Shown in pieces: positions 1 through 9,975 of a stretch of DNA of 64,000 nucleotides (its first letter is position 1; every line of letters starts with the position of its first letter). Origin of the DNA: Actinomycetota bacterium (GTDB lineage: Bacteria; Actinomycetota; Geothermincolia; Geothermincolales; RBG-13-55-18); contig QZKE01000053.1 of the NCBI GenBank assembly GCA_003598015.1, forward strand, positions 52,435 to 116,434, given 5' to 3'. A program made the position numbers and the translations under genes. The notes under the pieces were generated by a model. That model was not told the DNA's origin, ran no database searches, and saw only the letters and a list, made by a program, of their open reading frames with translations.

Positions 1-441
1 CAGCTGTCCCAGCTCGCTCTGGAATTCGGTAATATCTTTGAAGTCCTTGTAGACCGATGCGAATCTGAGGTAGGCGACCTCGTCTACCCCCTTCAGTTTC
101 TTGAGTACGGCCATACCGATCTGGCTGGCGGGTATCTCTTTCTTCCCCTCTGCCCTGAGCTCTGCCTCGATCTCTCTGGTCAGGTCCTCTACCTGCTGGC
201 TGGTAACCGGCCTCTTCTCAAAGGCCTTGCGCAGTCCAAGAAGTATCTTCTCCCGCTTGTACGGTTCCTTGTCTCCGTTTCTCTTGATCACCGTTACCGG
301 GAACTGCTCGAACCTCTCGAAGGTCGTGAACCTTCTTCTGCAGCCCTTGCATTCCCTCCTGCGTCTGATAACCTGCCCGTTTTCCGCGCTTCGCGAGTCA
401 ATCACTTTGCTGTCCGGGTTTCCGCAAAAGGGGCATCTCAT
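1..441 (-). CDS. nrdR: Transcriptional repressor NrdR (3' end cut by window edge)
   Basis: Minus-strand translation MRCPFCGNPDSKVIDSRSAENGQVIRRRRECKGCRRRFTTFERFEQFPVTVIKRNGDKEPYKREKILLGLRKAFEKRPV...; NrdR zinc ribbon plus ATP-cone. Confidence 0.95.
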   Translation of the reverse strand, partial: MRCPFCGNPDSKVIDSRSAENGQVIRRRRECKGCRRRFTTFERFEQFPVTVIKRNGDKEPYKREKILLGLRKAFEKRPVTSQQVEDLTREIEAELRAEGKKEIPASQIGMAVLKKLKGVDEVAYLRFASVYKDFKDITEFQSELGQL

Positions 442-491
442 CATGTATCCCCTCCCCAAACAGTATATCCCATATATTGTGCTTTACATGG

Positions 492-521
492 ACTATAAAA
501 CACTAAATGTTGAGTTGTCAA
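492..521 (-). promoter_or_regulatory. Sigma70-type promoter of nrdR: TTGACA (516-521) N18 TATAGT (492-497)
   Basis: Read on the minus strand in an AT-rich intergenic region just upstream of nrdR. Confidence 0.65.
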
Positions 522-642
522 GGGTTTTTGCGAAAATACTACCATTTTTTAACTATCTTTTTACCTTATGTTTACACTTCAAGGCTAAACCTTTTATCAA
601 CATTAACTTTAGGGTTTATTCTTTGAGTACTGCTTAAGAGAA

Positions 643-1320
643 TCACAGATAACCCTCCCACATCGGTATAGAGATCTCCAAAACGACCCTATCCCCGTCT
701 ACGCTGGCCAGATCGATGCAAGATCTCATGGGGAGACCGTAGAAAAGTATTGTCTCGACCTGATATAGATCGTTTGCGGATGAACCTTCAGCTGTCGTAG
801 ATACCGCGACGGGCACGAAGGAAAGGGTGTCCTCATCGATGACCTTGACCTTGTATTGAACTTTTTCACCATCGCTCAGCATATATAACCTCTCATCCTC
901 CACGAAAAACCCTTCATCCGGCATGCCGAGTGCCTGGTTGATATCTCCGATAGCGAGGGAGATAGACGACTTCAGGCGGGAGATGTCTCTTATCTCCAGC
1001 TTGCCGGAGAGAAGCGAGGGCATATTAAGCTCGACGTCGTACAGGTTCACGCGGCCCGCATAGGGTATCTGCGCAGCTGCCCCCTCTTCTACCCCGTACT
1101 GCAGTTCTCCCTCCCAGGTGAGCTGCAGCTCGCCCAGGTGGTTTCTGGCCAGGCTGATGAGGTAGGGAAAGGAGTTGATGCTCACCTCCAAACCGGAGGG
1201 TAGCCCGTATTGCGAGCTCAGGGCCCTCTCCATGCCATGCTGGCTCAACAACGTTATCCCCACCTCCGCGGCGAGGAGAAGGGCCAGCAGCACTATCACT
1301 CCGAAAAGTATCTTGCGCAC
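643..1320 (-). CDS. DUF2993 / LmeA-like lipid-binding protein
   Basis: N-terminal signal/TM segment; 'GLEVSINSFPYLISLARNHLGELQL' and 'LYDVELNMPSLLSGK' resemble the DUF2993 pattern. Confidence 0.6.
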   Translation of the reverse strand: MRKILFGVIVLLALLLAAEVGITLLSQHGMERALSSQYGLPSGLEVSINSFPYLISLARNHLGELQLTWEGELQYGVEEGAAAQIPYAGRVNLYDVELNMPSLLSGKLEIRDISRLKSSISLAIGDINQALGMPDEGFFVEDERLYMLSDGEKVQYKVKVIDEDTLSFVPVAVSTTAEGSSANDLYQVETILFYGLPMRSCIDLASVDGDRVVLEISIPMWEGYL

Positions 1321-1503
1321 GGATATCCCTCCTCATCGGGTAATGCAATTCTATCCGGGGATAATGACATCGGGCGGGATACGGCATGACGTATTGTATG
1401 AAGCGGCCCATACGGTCCGGCGGCGCGCCGTATGCGTCTGCACGATCAATGCGCGAAGAACGAAGGGCTGGACTCTGGAGCGGATTACGAAGAGTTGGCC
1501 CCG

Positions 1504-2541
1504 CTATTTCAGGAGGAAATCACGGTATAACGATTCCTCCGTCTCCTCCTTCAGCCGCCGGGTCATGAGCTTCTCGACCATTTCCGCGGGTGATGCTGCC
1601 TCATCCAGAACGGCCTTGACGCCTTTCGCTATGGGAATTTCGACATCCAATCCGCGCGCGATCTCCACCACTGCACGCGTGGCGAATACGCCCTCCACCA
1701 CCATCCTGGTCTCCTCGAGAACCGCCGCGGGAGAGCCGCCCGCTCCCAGCCTCTCGCCAAAACCGCGGTTGCGGGAATGCCTGCTGATACAGGTGACGAT
1801 AAGGTCCCCCATCCCGCTCAGCCCCGAGAAGGTGATGGGATTAGCCCCCAGGGCGCTGCCGAAACGCGCCATCTCCGCGAGCCCGCGGGTTATCAGGCTG
1901 GCCTTCGTATTATCTCCCAGGCCCAGCCCATCGAGCATTCCGGCTGCCAGGGCGATAACGTTCTTGTAGGCGCCCCCCACCTCCACCCCGATGACATCGC
2001 TGTTGGTATAGATGCGGAAATAGGACGAGCTGAAGGAGGCCTGCAGGTCGCGGGATAGCGCGGGATCGCCGCATGCGATGACGGTGGCGCTGGGTATCCC
2101 CCTTGCCACTTCCTCCGCATGGTTGGGGCCGGAGAGTACCGCCACCCCGGTAGCGGCATCCCTTTTCAACTCCTCGGAGATGGTCTCGGACAGCCGTCGG
2201 TTCGTCCCGTAATCGAAGCCCTTGGCGAGATTGAGAATGGCGGTCTCGCGCGGGATATATCCGGCCGCTTCACGCGCTACTTCCCGGGTCCAGCGAGAGG
2301 GGACGGCCATCACTACGACCTGCTTCTCGCGCAGGGCCCGCGAGAGTTCAGCGCATGCTTCTATACCCGATGGGAGTTGTATGTCCTTGAGAAAGAGGGG
2401 ATTTCTCCCCTCGCCGTTTATGCCCTCCGCCACTTCCGGTTCCCTGGCCCATATGCCGACCTGGTGGCCCGACAGCGCCAGGTGTGCGGCCATCGCCGTT
2501 CCCCAACTGCCCGCGCCGACTACGCCCACCTTCATCTTCAT
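1504..2541 (-). CDS. gpsA: NAD(P)H-dependent glycerol-3-phosphate dehydrogenase
   Basis: MKMKVGVVGAGSWGTAMAAHLALSGHQVGIWARE...LSGPNHAEEVARGIPSATV; start trimmed from the 395-aa ORF. Confidence 0.93.
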   Translation of the reverse strand: MKMKVGVVGAGSWGTAMAAHLALSGHQVGIWAREPEVAEGINGEGRNPLFLKDIQLPSGIEACAELSRALREKQVVVMAVPSRWTREVAREAAGYIPRETAILNLAKGFDYGTNRRLSETISEELKRDAATGVAVLSGPNHAEEVARGIPSATVIACGDPALSRDLQASFSSSYFRIYTNSDVIGVEVGGAYKNVIALAAGMLDGLGLGDNTKASLITRGLAEMARFGSALGANPITFSGLSGMGDLIVTCISRHSRNRGFGERLGAGGSPAAVLEETRMVVEGVFATRAVVEIARGLDVEIPIAKGVKAVLDEAASPAEMVEKLMTRRLKEETEESLYRDFLLK

Positions 2542-3170
2542 ACTCCCTCGGGAGCCGCCTTCCGCGACTTTATCTTCGGCTCCTCGCCTTTCATCAGGCG
2601 CTTGATGTTCTCCCTGTGTTTGTAGATGGCGAAGACGCAGGTCAGTATGGCGATGATAATATACGCCCAGTAGTCCCGCATGTCTCCCCACAGAAATACC
2701 AATGCGGCAACGGGGAAAGCCACCGCAGCCGCGATGGAGCCCACGGACATGATCCGTGTGACCAGGACCAGCAGCACGAAGACTCCGATCACCACCACTA
2801 TCACCTGCCAGGGGTAGGCGGCTATGATCACTCCGCCGCTCGTTGCGATTCCTTTCCCCCCTTTGAAACCCAGGAAAACGCTCCAGTTATGTCCGATAAT
2901 GGATGCCATACCGGCCACGAGCGACAGGGTGGGGCCCAATCCCAGGGCTCTCCCGATGGCCACCGCGGCGATCCCTTTCGCCATGTCCAGGAGCATGACG
3001 GCGATGAAGGGCTGCACCCCGAAGTTGCGCAATACATTGGTGGCTCCGATATTGCCCGAACCGAGCTTGCGCAGGTCCTGTTTGAAGAGGAGTTTGGAGA
3101 CCACCAACCCGAATGGTATGGAGCCGATGACGTAGCTGGCGAGTATCCATGCAGCAGCCTTGAGGGCCAA
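2538..3170 (-). CDS. plsY: Acyl-phosphate:glycerol-3-phosphate acyltransferase
   Basis: YVIGSIPFGLVVSKLLFKQDLRKLGSGNIGATNVLRNFG; overlaps gpsA. Confidence 0.93.
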   Translation of the reverse strand: MALKAAAWILASYVIGSIPFGLVVSKLLFKQDLRKLGSGNIGATNVLRNFGVQPFIAVMLLDMAKGIAAVAIGRALGLGPTLSLVAGMASIIGHNWSVFLGFKGGKGIATSGGVIIAAYPWQVIVVVIGVFVLLVLVTRIMSVGSIAAAVAFPVAALVFLWGDMRDYWAYIIIAILTCVFAIYKHRENIKRLMKGEEPKIKSRKAAPEGV

Positions 3171-3279
3171 ATCCCGACCACCTTTCCACTACAGGCGGCG
3201 CTTCCCCGCTCCAACTGGATCTCGTTGAATATAACACATCCGCGTGCGCCGGGGTTTCACGCTCACGGTTGCGCCGGCA

Positions 3280-4620
3280 TCAGCGCCCCCGTTTCTCCAT
3301 CGCCCGGCGTGAACGCAGCACGATGCGTATGGGGGTTCCCTCGAACGCGAAGGATTCCCGGATCTTTCTCTCCAGGAAACGCTCGAACGCCGGTTTCGCC
3401 AATTCGGGGCGGTTAACGAAGAAGACGAATTGCGGGGGAGCCGTCCTCGCCTGGGTAAGATAGTATATCTGCAGGCGTTTGCCCCGGAGCGATGGTGGTG
3501 TCGTCTGCGAGAGTACGCGATGCAGCAGGTCGTTGAGGCGAGCCGTCTGTATCCTGGATTCCCAGGTGTACCTGATACGGTCCACTACCGGCAGCAGGCG
3601 CGATACTCCCAGCCCGGTCAGTGCGCTTACGCGCAGGAAGGGGGCGTAAGCGATGAAGTGGAGTTTTTCCACGGCATCTTCGTAGGTCGTCTGCGCGTTT
3701 CCCGCCGCTTTCACCTCGTCCCATTTATTCAAGATCACGGCACATGCGCGGCCGTCATCTTTGACGCGCGCCGCTATCCTCTGATCGTGCTCGGTGACGC
3801 CTTGGGCCGCATCGACAACCAGCAGCACCACCTGGGCGCGGTCAATAGCCTTCCACACCCTGACCTGGCTGTAGAACTCAACCCCCTCCTTGATCTTGGT
3901 GCGCTTGCGCCAGCCGGCGGTGTCTATGAAGCGATAGGTCTTGTCTCCCGCCTCCAATACCGTGTCCACTGCATCCCGGGTGGTGCCGGGGATGTCGCTG
4001 ATAATGGAGCGCTCCTCTCTGAGCAGGCGGTTGAAGAGCGTTGACTTGCCCACGTTGGGTCTTCCCACAATGGCCACTACGGTTTCAGCCGTCTCTTCCT
4101 CTGATTCCTCCACCTGTTCCGGCAGGCTCTCCACCAGCATGTCCAGAAGGTCCCCGATGTTGCGACCGTGCATGGCCGAAACCGGCCATGGTTCGCCCAT
4201 TCCCAGGGAATACCATTCCACCGCTTCATCCTCCTGGCGTTGATTGTCGACCTTGTTCGCCGCCAGGATCACCGCCTTACCCGTGCGCCGCAACGCCTGG
4301 GCGACCTCCTCGTCCGCAGCGGTTATTCCCTCTGACGCGTCCACCATCATCAGCACCAGGTCGGACTCGTCCACGGCCAGCATGGCCTGTCTCCCGATGG
4401 CCTGCGTCAGCTTTTCCTCAGCCACCGGATCCATACCGCCGGTATCCACGATAACGAAATCCCGGCCCCCCCAGGAAGCGGTAAAATAGTTGCGGTCGCG
4501 GGTGACGCCCGGATCCTTCTCGACGATGGCGTCCCCCTTGGCCACGATACGGTTGACCATGGTCGATTTGCCCACGTTGGGTCTTCCCACTACGGCCACC
4601 AGGGGCAGGTTGGATGCCAT
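3280..4620 (-). CDS. der: Ribosome-biogenesis GTPase Der (EngA), two G domains
   Basis: Two GRPNVGKST motifs, DTGG/DTAG, NKxD motifs. Confidence 0.95.
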   Translation of the reverse strand: MASNLPLVAVVGRPNVGKSTMVNRIVAKGDAIVEKDPGVTRDRNYFTASWGGRDFVIVDTGGMDPVAEEKLTQAIGRQAMLAVDESDLVLMMVDASEGITAADEEVAQALRRTGKAVILAANKVDNQRQEDEAVEWYSLGMGEPWPVSAMHGRNIGDLLDMLVESLPEQVEESEEETAETVVAIVGRPNVGKSTLFNRLLREERSIISDIPGTTRDAVDTVLEAGDKTYRFIDTAGWRKRTKIKEGVEFYSQVRVWKAIDRAQVVLLVVDAAQGVTEHDQRIAARVKDDGRACAVILNKWDEVKAAGNAQTTYEDAVEKLHFIAYAPFLRVSALTGLGVSRLLPVVDRIRYTWESRIQTARLNDLLHRVLSQTTPPSLRGKRLQIYYLTQARTAPPQFVFFVNRPELAKPAFERFLERKIRESFAFEGTPIRIVLRSRRAMEKRGR

Positions 4621-5945
4621 CAGTCCGTCCTCCCTTTTTCATATAATGCACGCACGAACCCGGCTCCGTTCACTTCCACGGGCAGGAGGCGGTAACCGGT
4701 ATCGCGCTCGACATCGCGAGGTGTGAGGTCGTCTACGAACGATCCGTCCCTGAGCATGCTCTCGGGCATGAGCAGTTCGCGCGCAGCCGGCTTCCTCTCC
4801 CTCAACGCGGCAATGATATCCGCTCCCCCCAACAGGGCGGTCACCGTCACCGTCCCTCCCATGAGAAGGTTGGGAACAGCCAGCACCTCCACCCCTCCGG
4901 GGCAGGCTTCATCCATCACCCTGCACAGCACCTTCTCGCCCGCCATGCCGGTAATCACGCCGCGATACGGTACGGCCTGACCTGTTGCGCCATATTCCCC
5001 CAGCGCCTCGTCGATGAACTTCCTCGCCATCCCAACGCCGTTCTCAAGTTGGGGGAATTCCTCGTACTCCTCGCCCGCGGGGAAATCCCTGCCCGCGAGG
5101 ATGTAGAATTCGTCCGAGGCGTAGAAGATACGCCTGCCATATTTCCCCAGGGCATAGCCCTGGTACTCCTCGACCAGCTCCAGAACCCGCTGCGCCGAGG
5201 TGCCGTCGCAGGGCGACAGGTCGTGCGGCAGTCCGTCACGAGCAGTCAGGCCAACCGGAACCACCCCCAGGGAAGCCGCGGGATATGTGGTCATTACATC
5301 CTGGAACGTGCGGCGCAGCTCCTCACCGTCGTTGATGCCCGGGCAGATCACTACTTGCAGGTGTATCTCGAAGCGATCGTGCAGCAGTCTTTCCAGCATG
5401 GAGAGCCCTTTGCCTCCCTCGCCGCCCATAAGCCGAGAGCGCAGGAAGGGGTCGGTGGAATGGAGCGATACATAAAGGGGCATGAGGCGCAGTCTCATTA
5501 TCCTTTCCTCGTCCGCGCGGGAGAGGTTGTTGAGGGTGACGAAATTGCCATAGTAGAAAGAGAGGCGGTAGTCGTCGTCTTTCTCGTACAGGGTCGATCT
5601 CAGGCCCGCCGGCAACTGGTCGACGAAACAGAAGATGCACCGGTTACGGCAGGTATGTACCCCGTCGAAAACCGCTTCCTCAAAGACCAGCCCCAGGGGT
5701 ATCTCCGCATGCTTGCGTACCCTGCGGGCTACCTCTCTCCCGTTCCGCGACAATCGCAGCGATATGCGCCTCTCCCCGCAGGCCTCCAGGTAGTCCAGTA
5801 TATCCAGGGGTCGTGTGCCCGCCAGTTCCAGGAGGAGGTCTCCCGGCTTCACGATCCCGTCGCAGGGAGAGCCGTCGCGGACTTCCGCTATCCGAGGTGG
5901 GATCCAGTTATCCGGCGCGCCAGGCCGGCCGCGGCGCATGGTCAC
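4620..5945 (-). CDS. DUF512 protein (PDZ-like plus radical SAM-like CxxxCxxC)
   Basis: 'VHTCRNRCIFCFVDQLPAGLRSTLYEKDDDYRLSFYYGNFVTLNN' is characteristic; adjacent to der. Confidence 0.85.
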   Translation of the reverse strand: MTMRRGRPGAPDNWIPPRIAEVRDGSPCDGIVKPGDLLLELAGTRPLDILDYLEACGERRISLRLSRNGREVARRVRKHAEIPLGLVFEEAVFDGVHTCRNRCIFCFVDQLPAGLRSTLYEKDDDYRLSFYYGNFVTLNNLSRADEERIMRLRLMPLYVSLHSTDPFLRSRLMGGEGGKGLSMLERLLHDRFEIHLQVVICPGINDGEELRRTFQDVMTTYPAASLGVVPVGLTARDGLPHDLSPCDGTSAQRVLELVEEYQGYALGKYGRRIFYASDEFYILAGRDFPAGEEYEEFPQLENGVGMARKFIDEALGEYGATGQAVPYRGVITGMAGEKVLCRVMDEACPGGVEVLAVPNLLMGGTVTVTALLGGADIIAALRERKPAARELLMPESMLRDGSFVDDLTPRDVERDTGYRLLPVEVNGAGFVRALYEKGRTD

Positions 5946-6631
5946 CCTGCTTCACCTGCCTCCTTCGCCCGTTCCGTGACCAGGCTGAGCAGCTTCCCCA
6001 CTACCTGGGATACGTTCTCGCCCGTGGTATCGACGAGCTCGGCATCCGGCGCGCGCTTAAGGGGGTTGTATTTTCGGGTGGAATCGAAGTTGTCCCTGCG
6101 TATCATCTCCTGCTGGATGGTATGTAACGAGACGTCGTAACCATCCTTCTTCATCTCCCGATGTCGCCTGCGCGCCCTTTCCTTAACGGACGCGGTGATA
6201 TAGAACTTCATATCGGCCTGTGGGAACACCACCGTACCCACGTCCCTTCCCTCAACGATCATCCCTCCCCCCGCGGCAAGGCTGCGCTGCTTCCTCACCA
6301 TCTCCTTGCGCACGCAGGGAAGGGAAGAGACCCGGGAGACATGGGCCGATACCTCCCGGGAGCGGATGGCCGCCGTGACGTCCTCACCTTCCATGAGCAC
6401 GCGGTAGGGCGGTATCCTGCGGTACGCATATTCCATGTGCAGGTCCATGTCCGCCGCCATAGAGGCCAGCTTGTCCTCGTCATCGAGATCCAGATGGGAG
6501 CGCAAGGCCTTCAGGGTCAATGCACGGTACATGGCCCCCGTATCCAGGTAACGCAGGTCCAGGCGTCGGGCAAGCTTCTGCGCCACCGTACTCTTTCCAG
6601 CTCCGGCGGGCCCGTCTATGGCGATGATCAT
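5942..6631 (-). CDS. cmk: Cytidylate kinase
   Basis: MIIAIDGPAGAGKSTVAQKLARRLDLRYLDTGAMYRA; start trimmed from 6688. Confidence 0.93.
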   Translation of the reverse strand: MIIAIDGPAGAGKSTVAQKLARRLDLRYLDTGAMYRALTLKALRSHLDLDDEDKLASMAADMDLHMEYAYRRIPPYRVLMEGEDVTAAIRSREVSAHVSRVSSLPCVRKEMVRKQRSLAAGGGMIVEGRDVGTVVFPQADMKFYITASVKERARRRHREMKKDGYDVSLHTIQQEMIRRDNFDSTRKYNPLKRAPDAELVDTTGENVSQVVGKLLSLVTERAKEAGEAG

Positions 6632-6783
6632 ATTTCCTATATGCGGTACGTTCTTAACGGCCATGAGAATATCATAGAGCCTTATCACACACCTTGAAAG
6701 AGCCCGGCTCTGCGATCCTGCCGCCAGCTCGATAATATAATCTTGCGTGCCGTTTCTCTTCTCAAAACACGGGAGGTGCGGAT

Positions 6784-7593
6784 ATGAAGGAGTTGCGAGG
6801 TAAGAACGTTCTCATCACGGGGGGGGCCTTGGGCATGGGCAGGTCCCTCGCTCGCCTCCTGCTCGAGGAGGGTTGCAGGGTGGCCATCGTGGACATCCGG
6901 GAAGCAGAACTCGAGGAAGCCCGGGAAGAACTCTCACGCCTCGGAGAGATCGCTTCCTTCTTGTGTGATGTCTCCAAGAAAGAGGATGTCTACGCCCTGG
7001 AAAATAGAGTACGGGCCGCGTTCGGGACCATCAATATCCTCGTCAACAACGCCGGTATCGTGAAATCCAACCCCTTCGTGGAAAAGCCGGATGAAGTAAT
7101 AGAGCACACCGTGGCGGTGAACCTGCTGGCTTGTTTCTGGACCATGAAAGCCTTCCTCCCCGGTATGGTGGAAAGGGAAGAAGGCCACGTGGTGAACATG
7201 GCCTCGGCTGGAGGGCTGTTGGGGGTACCCTACATCAGCGATTACTGCGCCACCAAGTTCGCGGTGATAGGTCTGACCGAATCCCTGCGCCAGGAATTCA
7301 AGCTGCGGGGACTGCGCAAGATCCGCTTCACCTATGTCTGTCCCAACACCGTGGGGACGGGCATGTTCGCGGGCGCCAGCCCGGTCAAAGGCACCAGGCT
7401 GCTCAGCGCTGAGGATGTGACGACCAAGATCGTTCAGGGTATTAAGAAGAATCGTTCCTTTATCGGGGTGCCGCTGTCCGTATACCTCGTCCCCCTGACC
7501 AAGGCGATAACCCCCATCCCCATGCTCGACCTCTTCAACCGCGTCATGGGCATCGCGACCTCTTCCGAGACCACGGTGGGAAGGCCGGATTGA
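6784..7593 (+). CDS. Short-chain dehydrogenase/reductase (SDR)
   Basis: NVLITGGALGMGRSLA, NNAG, YCATKFAV active-site motif. Confidence 0.88.
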   Translation: MKELRGKNVLITGGALGMGRSLARLLLEEGCRVAIVDIREAELEEAREELSRLGEIASFLCDVSKKEDVYALENRVRAAFGTINILVNNAGIVKSNPFVEKPDEVIEHTVAVNLLACFWTMKAFLPGMVEREEGHVVNMASAGGLLGVPYISDYCATKFAVIGLTESLRQEFKLRGLRKIRFTYVCPNTVGTGMFAGASPVKGTRLLSAEDVTTKIVQGIKKNRSFIGVPLSVYLVPLTKAITPIPMLDLFNRVMGIATSSETTVGRPD

Positions 7594-7875
7594 CCTGGGG
7601 GTCGCCGGCCATGATTTCCGCAGCGGGGGTTGCCACGATCGGCATTGCGCCATACTCTGGATGTATCGACGCTCTATCGGCTTAATCGCCCCATACCGTG
7701 GCATCGCGGACGCGAGACTAGACCTTCACCGGGGGGCTCAGGGGAACCGGGCTCAACCTTGTTCCCGGACCTGTCGAGACTATAGACCATAGGTGCACGA
7801 TCGTGAGCGCAAGGGTTGTAAACCATGAGATTACATATACGGAAACGTTGAGCGTTCCATATTCCCGTCCAGACC

Positions 7876-9354
7876 ATGAAAGCGGAGAGTAAGCGAGCGC
7901 CGGCCGGAGAAAGAGCCGCCAGGATATCCTGGGTGACCATGGCTCTGCTGATCACCACCGCGGTGGCCGGAATACGCGGTCTCTCGGCTATGGCGCCTTT
8001 CGGTATGGCGTCTATCCTACTCTTCCTGATCCCCGCCATCGTCTTTCTCATCCCCACCGCCCTCGTCTCGGCCGAGCTGGCCAGCGGGTGGACGGGTGGC
8101 GTCTTCAGGTGGATCCAGGCGGCCTACGGCGACCGGGCCGGTTTCGTAGCCATCTGGCAACAGTGGATGCAGAACGTGGTGTGGTATCCGGCACAACTGG
8201 CCTTCTTCGCCGCAGCACTAGCCTATATCTTCTCCCCGTCTCTTGCCAACAACGGCCTTTTCGTGGGCATCACCATCCTCGTAGTCTACTGGATCGCCAC
8301 CCTGCTCGCCCTCAAAGGCCTCAGCACCGCGGCGTGGGTCGGCAGCAAGGGCCTGATCGTGGGCGTCCTCATACCGGCGCTGGTGCTGGTCGTCCTAGCC
8401 ATCGTCTTCGTCTTGACGGGTGGTCATTCCAACCTGGCCGCCGCCAAGGCTACGGATTGGTTTCCAGCCTGGGCCGGCTTCTCGAGTATCGTGCTCATCG
8501 TGAGCAATTTCCTGGCCTATGCCGGCATGGAGATGAACGCGGTACACGTTGGCGATATGAAGAAACCCGCCAAGGGTTACCCCAAGGCTACCCTTCTGGC
8601 CAGCGGGCTCATCCTGCTCATCTTCATCCCGCCGACACTGGCCATAGCCGTGGCCGTCCCGGCCAAGGGCATCGATCTTACCACCGGAGTTATGCAGGCT
8701 TTCGATGTTTTCTTCGGACATCTGCACATGGTATGGTTTACGAAAGTTCTCTGCATCCTCATCGTCATAGGCATCCTCGCCAGCGTCGTCAACTGGATCG
8801 CGGGTCCGAGCCGGGGACTTCTCATGGTGGGGGAAGACGGTTTCCTGCCCCGCTGGCTCCAGAAGACGAACAAGAACAGTATCCAGGTCCACATACTCGT
8901 CGTTCAGGGTGGGATCGTCACCATACTCGCGTTGTTATTCGCGTTCCTCCCCAGCGTGCAATCGGCGTTCTGGCTTATTGTGACCATGGCGATACAGCTC
9001 TACCTCATCATGTATATGCTCATGTTCCTGGCCGCCATGCGCCTGCGCAAGAAGGCGCCGGAAGTCAAGCGAGGGTATCGCGTACCCGCCATGCGCCTGG
9101 TGGCGTGGACCGGACTGCTGGCCAGCGTCCTTGCCTTCCTCCTCGGGTTCGTGGTCCCGTCGGGCCAGAAGATAAACCAGCTCCTCTACGTTGTCGCTCT
9201 CTTCATCGGCATACTTGTACTGGGTTGCGGTCCCTTTATCTTTTACAGGTTCCGCAAGCCGGCCTGGAAGACAGACCAGAGCACGGAATCCCAGATGAAG
9301 CCGGTCGCGGCCGCATCGCCGGCGACTCCCGAGCATAGAGGGGAGGTGGAGTGA
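7876..9354 (+). CDS. APC-family amino acid permease, GadC-like glutamate/GABA antiporter candidate
   Basis: 12-TM APC-type sequence; upstream of a glutamate decarboxylase gene. Confidence 0.75.
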   Translation: MKAESKRAPAGERAARISWVTMALLITTAVAGIRGLSAMAPFGMASILLFLIPAIVFLIPTALVSAELASGWTGGVFRWIQAAYGDRAGFVAIWQQWMQNVVWYPAQLAFFAAALAYIFSPSLANNGLFVGITILVVYWIATLLALKGLSTAAWVGSKGLIVGVLIPALVLVVLAIVFVLTGGHSNLAAAKATDWFPAWAGFSSIVLIVSNFLAYAGMEMNAVHVGDMKKPAKGYPKATLLASGLILLIFIPPTLAIAVAVPAKGIDLTTGVMQAFDVFFGHLHMVWFTKVLCILIVIGILASVVNWIAGPSRGLLMVGEDGFLPRWLQKTNKNSIQVHILVVQGGIVTILALLFAFLPSVQSAFWLIVTMAIQLYLIMYMLMFLAAMRLRKKAPEVKRGYRVPAMRLVAWTGLLASVLAFLLGFVVPSGQKINQLLYVVALFIGILVLGCGPFIFYRFRKPAWKTDQSTESQMKPVAAASPATPEHRGEVE

Positions 9355-9355
9355 G

Positions 9356-9784
9356 ATAGCGCGCAATTCGCATCCGTACCGGCCCGCTGTTCCGCTGATC
9401 CTGCTCACGCTGGTCCTGGCCGCCACGCTCAGCGGATGCCAGGGCAGCCCGGCCAGGGACCCGGACAGCCCCGAGGCGCTGGAGAAAGCGCTGCAACTCC
9501 AGGAAAAGCTGGAGGATGCGGGTCTGCCGGTACCCGATACCGCTACCCTGACCAGGCTCTACGGCACCAACGGTGGTGTAGTAAGCTCGTATTCGGATTC
9601 GGATTTTCAGATCTACTTCAACCTGGTTCATTTCGGCAATACCGGCTACCGGCCCTCGTTCCTGGACCCCAGCGTCGTCGCTTATGACGAGGCGGTAATC
9701 GAGGTGTACTGCCCTGAAAACCTCGATACCTTCCGGGAGGCGCTTGAGGGATGGGATACAGAGCGGGTGATACCGGGCCGCTAG
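9356..9784 (+). CDS. Small lipoprotein; apparent ATA start
   Basis: Open frame ARNSHPYRPAVPLILLTLVLAATLSGC|QGSPARDPDSPEALEKALQLQEKLEDAGLPVPDTATLTRLYGTNGG...ERVIPGR*; lipobox LSGC; no ATG/GTG/TTG after the in-frame stop at 9296; RBS GGGAGGTGG 9341-9349. Confidence 0.55.
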   Translation: MARNSHPYRPAVPLILLTLVLAATLSGCQGSPARDPDSPEALEKALQLQEKLEDAGLPVPDTATLTRLYGTNGGVVSSYSDSDFQIYFNLVHFGNTGYRPSFLDPSVVAYDEAVIEVYCPENLDTFREALEGWDTERVIPGR

Positions 9785-9975
9785 AGAACACTGCCGGCTG
9801 TAGTGGTATCCATGGTGTGCTTTCTCCGGGTTGAAGCTCGTGATCCCTCGCGCCGCCTTCGCGCTCGGGGGCACTTGCAGTCAGGTGGCGCCGTTTAAGA
9901 CGTTTAGCTAGCTGTTTGGTAATAACTGGTTATCGGCTCAGGTCCTTGGCATAAGACAGGAAAGGGTGAATCGCC

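Noticed and set aside
5049-6140. 363-aa plus-strand ORF antisense to DUF512 and cmk
   Set aside because: Shadow frame of strongly supported minus-strand genes in GC-rich DNA; composition is typical of antisense artefacts. Same reasoning for 8088-9338, 10297-11391, 20889-21854, 23002-23784, 30407-31864, 34183-35103, 35970-37088 and 47363-48646.
9922-9933. ATAACTGGTTAT palindrome upstream of gadB
   Set aside because: Short (12 bp), expected by chance in this much sequence, and no clear promoter register.
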